5,545 nucleotides of DNA from Hyphomicrobiales bacterium. Lineage in GTDB: Bacteria > Pseudomonadota > Alphaproteobacteria > Rhizobiales > Rhizobiaceae. Below are positions 1-5,545 of this stretch, one piece after another. Both the position numbers and the translations under genes were made by a program. The notes beneath the pieces are model-generated. The model was given only the letters and a program-made list of their open reading frames with translations. It was not told the DNA's origin and made no database searches. The stretch covers positions 1 through 5,545 of the forward strand of contig JAALLB010000129.1 in assembly GCA_011087745.1 (NCBI GenBank), written 5' to 3'. How positions within the stretch are numbered: position 1 is the first letter of the stretch; every line of letters begins with the position of its first letter.

Positions 1-82
1 GGCGTTCTGATGAAGATAAAAAACCGGGACAAATCATAATTGTACTTGAATCGCTAAAGCCTGAAACGTCAACCCCAAATAA
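1..82 (+). other. Damaged or misread 5' part of the dmdA-like gene
   Basis: All three forward frames contain stops here, yet fragments resembling the N-terminal third of DmdA-type proteins appear to be spread over different frames. One frame is open from position 3 to a TAG at 105-107. A Lys-Arg-Gln triplet is encoded at 64-72 in another frame, where DmdA proteins typically have Glu-Arg-Gln; removing one A from the AAA run at 64-66 would restore Glu-Arg-Gln from the first frame. The third frame, which carries the rest of the gene, opens only after a TAA at 80-82. This fits either low-quality sequence at a contig end or real decay of the gene start. The similarity is weak and judged by eye, so the reading is tentative. 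Confidence 0.4.
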
Positions 83-1000
83 TCAGATTTTCAAGGACTC
101 GGAGTAGATCTAACAACCCGTGAACTGGGTGCTTTAAACATCGGGCAAGGACGGTACGTACCTTTGTGCGATCACCGCGGAACGCTGATCAATGACCCAG
201 TGTTGTTACCACTGACTGAAGATGAGTATTGGCTATCAATTGCAGATAGCGACATAATGTTATGGTCACGTGGTATTGCTGCTGAGCGTGGGTACGATGT
301 TTTTGTTCACGAACCAGACGTTTCTCCCCTAGCAATTCAAGGACCAAAAGCTGTTGATGTTGTTTCTCATCTGTTTGGAGATTGGGTTCGTGACCTTAAA
401 TATTTTGGACACCGTGAAACAGAATTGAACGGTATACCACTGAATGTTGCGCGTTCCGGTTGGTCCAAGCAGGGCGGGTATGAACTTTACCTGAAAGATG
501 GTCTTCGTGGTGGTGAACTATGGGACCTCGTAAAAGAGGCAGGAAAGCCGTACGATATTGGGCTAGGAACTCCAAATTATGTTGAACGCCTTGAAAGCGG
601 CCTTGTGTCTTATGGTGCTGACACAGATGACCTTAGCAATCCCTACGAAATTGGGCTTGGCAAGTTTGTTTCGCTTGATCGAGATGATGATTTTATTGGT
701 AAGGAAGCACTAACAAAAATTCATGCAGAAAGTATAAAGCGTCAGTTTGTTGGCTATTTAATTGAGGGTGCACCACTTGCCACTGGTAACCAACATAAAT
801 TGCCAGTGAAGAACGATGAAGCCCACGTGGGTTTTGTTTCTGCCTCTGCCTGGTCTCCAAGAGTTAAGTCCAATATTGGTATTGGTCTTGTCGAAACGCA
901 ATTCAGTGAGCCTGGTACAAAAATTACCATTCAGACAGATACTGCAGTGGGTGATTTAGGCGCTGTGGTTTCAAAGCTTCCATTTGATATTCCTGGCTAA
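83..1000 (+). CDS. dmdA: DMSP demethylase-like, GcvT-family folate-dependent methyltransferase, 5'-incomplete
   Basis: DmdA transfers a methyl group from dimethylsulfoniopropionate to tetrahydrofolate in the cytoplasm, yielding methylmercaptopropionate. The open frame gives about 305 residues against roughly 370 for the family. Matches to DmdA as I remember it include HEPDVSPLAIQGPKA (encoded 308-352), ARSGWSKQGGYELY (449-490), an ERLESGLVSYG block (584-616) and NPYEIGLGKF (638-667). The Trp, Glu and Tyr of the WSKQGGYELY stretch correspond to residues reported to line the DMSP site. A C-terminal GcvT-type domain follows, ending in LPFDIPG. No ATG or GTG start lies in frame. TTG at 164 is the first usual start codon, but family-like sequence continues upstream, including a Tyr-Val-Pro-Leu motif at 155-166, so TTG is probably not the true start and I begin the feature after the TAA at 80-82. 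It may be a pseudogene or a sequencing-damaged intact gene. A related GcvT-family demethylase of other specificity is the main alternative. Confidence 0.75.
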   Translation, partial: SDFQGLGVDLTTRELGALNIGQGRYVPLCDHRGTLINDPVLLPLTEDEYWLSIADSDIMLWSRGIAAERGYDVFVHEPDVSPLAIQGPKAVDVVSHLFGDWVRDLKYFGHRETELNGIPLNVARSGWSKQGGYELYLKDGLRGGELWDLVKEAGKPYDIGLGTPNYVERLESGLVSYGADTDDLSNPYEIGLGKFVSLDRDDDFIGKEALTKIHAESIKRQFVGYLIEGAPLATGNQHKLPVKNDEAHVGFVSASAWSPRVKSNIGIGLVETQFSEPGTKITIQTDTAVGDLGAVVSKLPFDIPG

Positions 1001-1035
1001 TGTCTGTTAGATAATTATTCAAAATGCAATCAAGC

Positions 1036-1044
1036 TGAAGCGGA
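1036..1044 (+). promoter_or_regulatory. Weak ribosome binding site for the metY-like gene
   Basis: The purine-rich GAAGCGGAA lies 6 nt before the ATG at 1051. It matches the Shine-Dalgarno consensus only partly. The 50-nt spacer holding it is AT-rich and shows no clear promoter or terminator hairpin, so co-transcription with the upstream gene is plausible. Confidence 0.35.
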
Positions 1045-1050
1045 ATAAAT

Positions 1051-2346
1051 ATGTCTGATTTTTATGACCTTGATACGTTAGCTCTGCATGCAGGCCATGT
1101 ACCTGATAAGAAAGGCGGCTCAAGAGCCGTTCCGATACATCAGACTACATCTTATATGTTTGAAGACAGCCGGCATGCAGCCGCACTTTACAACATGGAA
1201 GAAGGTGGGCACCTTTATACTCGAATTTCAAACCCAACTGTTGCGGTACTTGAGCAACGGGTTGCAGCGATGGAGGGCGGTGTTGCTTGTACAGCTTGTG
1301 CTTCGGGAATGGCTGCCTTGCATCTTGTTACAACCATGCTCGCGAGCGCTGGTGATCATATCGTATCAACGGCACAGCTTTACGGTGCCAATATTAATCT
1401 TTTGCAAAATACAATGCCTCGTTTTGGGGTTGAGACTACATTTGTTCATGGTCGCGATTTGGAAGCATTGGAAGCAGCAGTTCAGGACAATACCAAGTTC
1501 ATTTTCTGTGAATTGATTGGAAATCCAGGGCTTGATGTTTTGGATATAGACCGGGTTGTCGAAATAGCAAACAAAGCTGGAATTCCTGTTGTAATGGATG
1601 CAACATTTTGCACACCTTATTTGTTTAAGCCATTTGATCACGGTGTAAGCGTTATTACGCATTCGCTCACCAAGTGGATGGGCGGACATGGTGTGGCCAT
1701 TGGCGGCGCAGTTGTTGACGGTGGTAATTTCAATTGGGGGCAAAATGACAAGTTCCCAACTTTGACATCTCCGCATTACGCATTGGACGGCATCAATTTT
1801 TGGGAAGAATATGGTCCTGCCGCTCTTACGATGCGAGTACGTGCTGAAGGCATGTATAATTTTGGACCATCGCTATCTCCAACCAATGCATTTCATATTT
1901 TGCAAGGCATAGAAACACTTCCCATGAGAATGGAAAGACATATTTCCAATGCACGTGCGATGGTTGAGTTTTTAAAGAACCATGAAATGGTCAGCTGGGT
2001 AAAACATCCTGAACTGGAAGATCATCCAGATCATGAAACGGTGAAACGTATCTTGCCTAAAGGTGCCGGTTCCATGATTGGTTTTGGTGTGAAGGGCGGC
2101 AGAGTCGCCGGTAGTGCTTTTATTGAAAGTGTTGAACTTGCTTCTCATCTCGCGAATGTGGGCGATGCAAAAACGCTTGTTATTCATCCAGCTTCTACCA
2201 CTCATAGCCATATTTCTGCAGAAGACATGAAGGCGGGCGGTTTGAGCGAAGATATGATCAGGCTGTCTGTTGGTCTTGAATCGATTGAAGATTTGAAAGC
2301 CGACTTTAATCAAGCGCTTAAGGTAGCGGCGAGGGTAGTTCGATGA
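1051..2346 (+). CDS. metY: O-acetylhomoserine sulfhydrylase (MetY type), PLP-dependent
   Basis: This 431-residue cytoplasmic enzyme belongs to the Cys/Met metabolism PLP family (fold type I). MetY enzymes condense O-acetyl-L-homoserine with sulfide to give homocysteine, and many accept methanethiol to give methionine directly. Visible landmarks are YTRISNP at 56-62 and ASGM at 84-87 (cofactor phosphate contacts), Tyr111 (stacks on the PLP ring), Asp183 in VMDATF, the Schiff-base lysine Lys208 in HSLTKW, and Arg404 in IRLSVGLE (substrate carboxylate). The length, the FGPSLSPTNAFHILQGIETL segment (271-290) and the GDAKTLVIHPASTTH segment (371-385) are MetY hallmarks and longer than in methionine gamma-lyase. 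Ala113 replaces the active-site cysteine of gamma-lyases (YGC becomes YGA), also favouring MetY. Its stop overlaps the next start by 4 nt. Next to a DMSP demethylase, methanethiol is an attractive thiol substrate, but this is inferred. Confidence 0.88.
   Translation: MSDFYDLDTLALHAGHVPDKKGGSRAVPIHQTTSYMFEDSRHAAALYNMEEGGHLYTRISNPTVAVLEQRVAAMEGGVACTACASGMAALHLVTTMLASAGDHIVSTAQLYGANINLLQNTMPRFGVETTFVHGRDLEALEAAVQDNTKFIFCELIGNPGLDVLDIDRVVEIANKAGIPVVMDATFCTPYLFKPFDHGVSVITHSLTKWMGGHGVAIGGAVVDGGNFNWGQNDKFPTLTSPHYALDGINFWEEYGPAALTMRVRAEGMYNFGPSLSPTNAFHILQGIETLPMRMERHISNARAMVEFLKNHEMVSWVKHPELEDHPDHETVKRILPKGAGSMIGFGVKGGRVAGSAFIESVELASHLANVGDAKTLVIHPASTTHSHISAEDMKAGGLSEDMIRLSVGLESIEDLKADFNQALKVAARVVR
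2331..2334 (+). promoter_or_regulatory. Ribosome binding site for the alpha/beta hydrolase gene
   Basis: GAGG lies inside the 3' end of the metY-like gene, 8 nt before the ATG at 2343. It supports that start and suggests translational coupling through the overlapping ATGA. Confidence 0.55.
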
Positions 2347-3137
2347 AGTTCCAATTAGATGGACATGAAGTTTACGCGTCCACTGGAGCCCGTGAACACA
2401 TCAAAGGCCAACCTTATTTGATCTTTATGCATGGCGCGGGATCATCGCACCTGGTTTGGTCTCAACAATCTCGTTCGTTTGCTTATGGCGGATACAATGT
2501 ATTGGCGGTAGATTTTCCAGCTCATAATTTATCATCTGGTGATGCCTTGCAAAGTGTTGAAGCGCAGGCCGACTGGATTATCAAGGTTATGGATCATCTG
2601 AAAATTAAAGCTGCAACACTTGTTGGACATAGCCAAGGCGGGTTGGTTTGTCTTTCGATTGCAGATAAGGCATCTAAGCGTGTTGAGAAGATCGCGTTTG
2701 TTGCCACAGCTGCTGCTATTCCGGTGAATGATATGTTGATTTCCACGGCTGAATCCAAAGAGAACAGGGCGAAATCTTCGATGACTTCATGGGGACTTGG
2801 ACCTGATGCGCATCACTTTGAAAACTCTGTTCCAGGGTTTTCACAAGTTGGTAATGGGCTGCGTGCAATGGATTTGAATCTGGAAGGTGCTTTGCCGACA
2901 GACCTGAAGGCGTGTGCCGGGTTTGAGGATGGTATGGCAATTGCTGCAAAGATTGAATGTCCAACAATGTGTGTTTTGGCTGGAAAAGATAAAATGACAC
3001 CCATCAAGTTTGGCAAGAAACTTGCGGACACCTTGCAGCAGAACACACTTCACGTTTTACTGAATTCCGGGCACACAATACCTGTTGAAGCTCCGCTTGA
3101 GCTTAATCAATTTCTGCGTGATTTTTTATCAGCTTAA
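2343..3137 (+). CDS. Alpha/beta hydrolase fold protein, substrate unknown
   Basis: This 264-residue protein has the layout of a single-domain alpha/beta hydrolase. An HGAGS oxyanion-hole motif lies at 30-34, the nucleophile elbow GHSQGG at 95-100 with Ser97, an acid in AGKDKMTP (Asp216) and the catalytic His244 in SGHTIPVEAP, so the triad looks complete. A variable lid region spans about 125-190. No signal peptide or membrane segment is evident, so it is likely cytoplasmic. It starts inside the last codons of the metY-like gene (ATGA overlap) with a GAGG ribosome binding site, and ends 17 nt before the FadN-like gene, so it is almost certainly co-expressed with both. It could be an esterase or a CoA-thioester hydrolase serving the pathway, but the fold alone does not show a substrate. 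It is too short, and its nucleophile motif wrong, for homoserine O-acetyltransferase MetX. Confidence 0.85.
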   Translation: MKFQLDGHEVYASTGAREHIKGQPYLIFMHGAGSSHLVWSQQSRSFAYGGYNVLAVDFPAHNLSSGDALQSVEAQADWIIKVMDHLKIKAATLVGHSQGGLVCLSIADKASKRVEKIAFVATAAAIPVNDMLISTAESKENRAKSSMTSWGLGPDAHHFENSVPGFSQVGNGLRAMDLNLEGALPTDLKACAGFEDGMAIAAKIECPTMCVLAGKDKMTPIKFGKKLADTLQQNTLHVLLNSGHTIPVEAPLELNQFLRDFLSA

Positions 3138-3142
3138 TTTTC

Positions 3143-3148
3143 AAGAGA
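3143..3148 (+). promoter_or_regulatory. Ribosome binding site for the FadN-like gene
   Basis: AAGAGA sits 6 nt before the ATG at 3155, inside the 17-nt gap after the hydrolase stop. It supports the chosen start, which also places the Rossmann glycine motif at the usual distance from the N-terminus. Confidence 0.45.
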
Positions 3149-3154
3149 ACAAAC

Positions 3155-5464
3155 ATGACCAAAATTTCTGATTCTGACATTAAAAAGGTTTGCGTTATTG
3201 GTGCAGGTACTATGGGTTCTGGTATTGCTGCTCAATGCGCCAATGCTGGCGTTGAAGTCTTGCTGCTGGATATCACTTCAGATGCCGGCCGCAACGCCGT
3301 TGCTGAAGGCGCTATTGAGCGCATCAAGAAATCTGATCCGCCGCTGTTAATGCGAAAAGAAAACGTTGAACTGATATCTGTCGGCAATATCGAGGACGAT
3401 CTAGATAAGGCAGGGCAGTGTGATTGGATTTGTGAGGCGATTGTTGAGCGCCTGGATATTAAACGCCAACTTTACTCAAACCTGCTGCCGCATTTAAAGC
3501 CGACCACGCTGGTTTCTTCCAATACTTCGACAATTCCAATTAAATTGCTTGTTGAAGAAAATCCTCAGGATTTTCGTGAGCGTTTTTGTATTACGCATTT
3601 CTTTAACCCGGTACGCTACATGCGTCTGCTTGAACTAGTGCGTGGGGAAGAAACCCGCTCCGATGTCATTGAGGTACTGCACGAATTTAATGACAAGATG
3701 CTAGGCAAGGGGGTTGTAAACTGCGCAGATACTCCTGGGTTCCTTGGAAATAGGGTTGGTGTATTTGCCCTACAAGCTGCCGTGCATGAAGCGGTGGCGC
3801 TTGAACTCAAAATTGAAGAAGCTGATGCCATTTTTGGTCGACCCATGGGAATTCCGAAAACGGGTGCTTTTGGTCTTTATGATCTGATCGGTCTTGATCT
3901 GATGGGCGATGTAGTTCGGTCTTTGAACACCATATTGGATCAAGGTGATCCATTTATGGAAGTTGGTGGCGAAAACAAAGTTGTAAATGATCAAGTAGCC
4001 CGCGGTTTTACAGGCAACAAAGGTGATGGTGGGTTTTACCGGGAAGTCGGTGAAGATAAGCAGGCTTGGGATTTGCAATCAGGGGATTGGCGCCCACGAG
4101 TGCGCGAGCTCCCGGAGCTTGCCCAGCGGGGTGAAAAAGGCGGCATCAATGTTCTAATTGAAGGCGATGACAAGCTTTCCATATTTGCCTGGCGTGTTCT
4201 TGCTCGTATCTTGACCTATTCTGCAAGTCTTATTCCTGATGTAACACATTCACCGCAAGACATTGATGATGCAATGAAACTTGGTTACAATTGGGTTCAA
4301 GGTCCGTTTGAGATGATTGATACAATCGGATCCGGAAAGTTTGTAGAACGTCTAGAGCAGGAAGGTTGGCATGTGCCGGACTTCTTGCGAGACAATGCCG
4401 GCAAGCCATTTTATGAGGCGCAAGGTTCTTTGTTGAAGGTGCGTCACTGGGATGGTGAACTTCATCCGGTCAATTTGCCCGAGGGTGTTGTTCGTTTCCA
4501 TATGACGCGACGTACATTGAAACCTGTGCTGGAAAATGCTGGAGCAAGCCTCTTTCATCTGCAAGACGGATTGCGTCTTGTAGAGTTTCACACCAAGGCC
4601 AATGCGCTCGATGCAGATTGCATGGAGATTGTAAAAGCTGCGGCAGAAAACCCTGGCCCAGGCATTATCGTGCATAATGATGCACAGCACTTTTCTGCGG
4701 GTGTAAATCTTGAGCGTTTTCTCGAGATGATTGAAGCAAAAGACTGGGATGGCATAGGCAAGTTTTTGGATGGTTTTCAAACAGCTGTTGAAGCATTGCT
4801 GTATTGCGACGCTCCAGTTGTTGGTGCACCTTCCGGTCTTGCAATCGGAGGCGGGTATGAAGTGCTTGCCCATTGCGACAAGGTTGTTGCACACACCAAT
4901 TCTGTTCTGGGTTTGGTTGAATCAAGTGTCGGCGTAGTGCCTGGTGGCGGCGGCGTTAAAGAGACTTATCTTCGCTGGTACAAAGCAACAGGTGATTGGG
5001 CAAAAGCTGCTCGCAAGACATTTGATCAAGTGGGATATGCATTGACAGCAACTTCTCCTGATGAAGCTGTTGCTATGCAATATTTTGTTGAAGGTCGTGA
5101 CCAACAAGTAATGAACCGTGATCGCTTGATCGAAGCTTCCCGAGTAGCACTCGCCAACATGCACAATGGATATAAGCCCCGCGAAAAGCCACAGTTTATG
5201 CTCGCTGGTGGTGAAGCACATGATGAGATGGTCGCTTTTCTGGAAAATGGCAAGGAAAAAGGATGGTTTTTCCCACATGATGTCACCGTTGCATCTGCCA
5301 TTGCAAAAATCATGACGGGCGGTTCTTGGAGTGAGAAATTGGTTGTAACCGAGCGGGATATGTACGCACGTGAACGGGCCAGTTTTATCGAGCTTGCAAA
5401 AACACCGGAAACACTGGAGAGAATTACGCAGCTACTCAGAAATGGTAATGCAATCCGGAATTAG
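3155..5464 (+). CDS. Bifunctional 3-hydroxyacyl-CoA dehydrogenase/enoyl-CoA hydratase (FadN-like)
   Basis: This 769-residue protein carries two beta-oxidation activities: hydration of 2-enoyl-CoA and NAD-dependent oxidation of 3-hydroxyacyl-CoA. The dehydrogenase is N-terminal: the Rossmann motif GAGTMGSGIA at 16-25, Asp39 for the NAD ribose, Ser125 in NTSTIPI, and the His148/Glu160 catalytic pair with Asn199 in GFLGNRVG. The dehydrogenase C-terminal helical domains run to about 430. The crotonase domain follows from about 465, with the oxyanion segment HFSAGVNL (512-519), Gly566, Glu569 in GGGYEV and Glu589 in LGLVES, then PGGGG (596-600). Both hydratase glutamates are present, so it looks competent. 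The order is the reverse of FadB/FadJ and matches Bacillus FadN, which has a similar length. FadN partners are usually a thiolase and an acyl-CoA dehydrogenase, which may lie downstream. In this setting it may serve fatty-acid breakdown or CoA steps of DMSP use; the substrate cannot be read from the sequence. Confidence 0.9.
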   Translation: MTKISDSDIKKVCVIGAGTMGSGIAAQCANAGVEVLLLDITSDAGRNAVAEGAIERIKKSDPPLLMRKENVELISVGNIEDDLDKAGQCDWICEAIVERLDIKRQLYSNLLPHLKPTTLVSSNTSTIPIKLLVEENPQDFRERFCITHFFNPVRYMRLLELVRGEETRSDVIEVLHEFNDKMLGKGVVNCADTPGFLGNRVGVFALQAAVHEAVALELKIEEADAIFGRPMGIPKTGAFGLYDLIGLDLMGDVVRSLNTILDQGDPFMEVGGENKVVNDQVARGFTGNKGDGGFYREVGEDKQAWDLQSGDWRPRVRELPELAQRGEKGGINVLIEGDDKLSIFAWRVLARILTYSASLIPDVTHSPQDIDDAMKLGYNWVQGPFEMIDTIGSGKFVERLEQEGWHVPDFLRDNAGKPFYEAQGSLLKVRHWDGELHPVNLPEGVVRFHMTRRTLKPVLENAGASLFHLQDGLRLVEFHTKANALDADCMEIVKAAAENPGPGIIVHNDAQHFSAGVNLERFLEMIEAKDWDGIGKFLDGFQTAVEALLYCDAPVVGAPSGLAIGGGYEVLAHCDKVVAHTNSVLGLVESSVGVVPGGGGVKETYLRWYKATGDWAKAARKTFDQVGYALTATSPDEAVAMQYFVEGRDQQVMNRDRLIEASRVALANMHNGYKPREKPQFMLAGGEAHDEMVAFLENGKEKGWFFPHDVTVASAIAKIMTGGSWSEKLVVTERDMYARERASFIELAKTPETLERITQLLRNGNAIRN

Positions 5465-5528
5465 TCCGGTTGCCATGATCATTTGAGTGTGAGGTAATGC
5501 CAAGTTGATTTCAGGATTTATCTCTGAT

Positions 5529-5533
5529 AAGGG
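5529..5533 (+). promoter_or_regulatory. Ribosome binding site for a gene running off the window
   Basis: AAGGG lies 6 nt before an ATG at 5540, the best-looking Shine-Dalgarno site in the 75-nt gap after the FadN-like stop. The gap shows no rho-independent terminator, so the next gene may belong to the same transcript. Confidence 0.4.
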
Positions 5534-5539
5534 TGGGCT

Positions 5540-5545
5540 ATGAAT
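5540..5545 (+). CDS. Start of a downstream gene, truncated by the window end
   Basis: Only ATG AAT is visible, preceded by AAGGG at good spacing. Other ATGs in the gap (at 5475 and 5498) run into stops within a few codons. The product cannot be identified. By analogy with FadN-type operons a thiolase or an acyl-CoA dehydrogenase would be expected, but nothing in these six bases shows it. Confidence 0.35.

Noticed and set aside
1000..1014. ATG overlapping the dmdA-like stop (TAATG), as the start of a coupled small gene
   Set aside because: The frame ends at a TAA after four codons.
1088..1516. Forward open frame of 142 codons in an alternative frame
   Set aside because: It overlaps the conserved N-terminal PLP-binding half of the MetY-type gene and encodes no recognisable protein.
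1051..2346. Methionine gamma-lyase (MegL) as the identity of the PLP enzyme
   Set aside because: The 431-residue length, the GDAKTLVIHPASTTH and LSPTNAFHILQG segments and the missing active-site cysteine fit MetY better than the roughly 400-residue gamma-lyases.
2343..3137. Homoserine O-acetyltransferase MetX, which would supply the MetY substrate
   Set aside because: The protein is much shorter than MetX, and its nucleophile elbow is GHSQGG with a general hydrolase layout, so only the fold is shared.
4352..4894. Long reverse-strand open frame of 180 codons
   Set aside because: It lies wholly within the FadN-like gene, opposite clearly conserved dehydrogenase and crotonase sequence, and its translation has no recognisable domain.
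5455..5469. Inverted repeat CCGGA/TCCGG across the FadN-like stop codon, as a terminator
   Set aside because: The stem is only 5 bp with a 5-nt loop and no T-tract follows, so it does not look like an intrinsic terminator.
5475..5482. ATGATCAT palindrome in the final intergenic gap, as an operator
   Set aside because: An 8-bp AT-rich palindrome is expected by chance, and no second copy or promoter elements are evident nearby.

Overview
The window reads as one plus-strand gene run, probably a single operon, from a bacterium of moderate GC content by eye. All four clear genes are co-directional and tightly packed (gaps of about 50 and 17 nt and one 4-nt overlap). A DMSP-demethylase-type protein at the start suggests a marine bacterium, most likely an alphaproteobacterium. 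This lineage call is an inference from gene content, not a measured placement.

Layout. Positions 1-82 are damaged or poorly read sequence: family similarity seems to jump between frames and stops occur in all three. From 83 to 1000 there is a continuous frame for most of a DmdA-like folate-dependent methyltransferase, lacking a clean N-terminus. After a 50-nt spacer comes a PLP-dependent O-acetylhomoserine sulfhydrylase of the MetY type (1051-2346). An alpha/beta hydrolase of unknown substrate (2343-3137) overlaps it by 4 nt. A two-domain 3-hydroxyacyl-CoA dehydrogenase/enoyl-CoA hydratase of FadN-like domain order fills 3155-5464. The last 81 nt hold an intergenic stretch and the likely first codons of another gene at 5540.

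How the genes may work together. DmdA converts dimethylsulfoniopropionate (DMSP) to methylmercaptopropionate (MMPA) and passes the methyl group to tetrahydrofolate. MMPA is then broken down as CoA thioesters to methanethiol. MetY-type enzymes can combine sulfide or methanethiol with O-acetylhomoserine, giving homocysteine or methionine. The fused enzyme could act on CoA thioesters, either of ordinary fatty acids or, speculatively, at the hydratase step of the MMPA branch. The combination suggests a unit for using DMSP carbon and recapturing its sulfur. The links between the individual steps are inferred from gene order only. No RNA gene, mobile element, CRISPR array or long repeat was seen.
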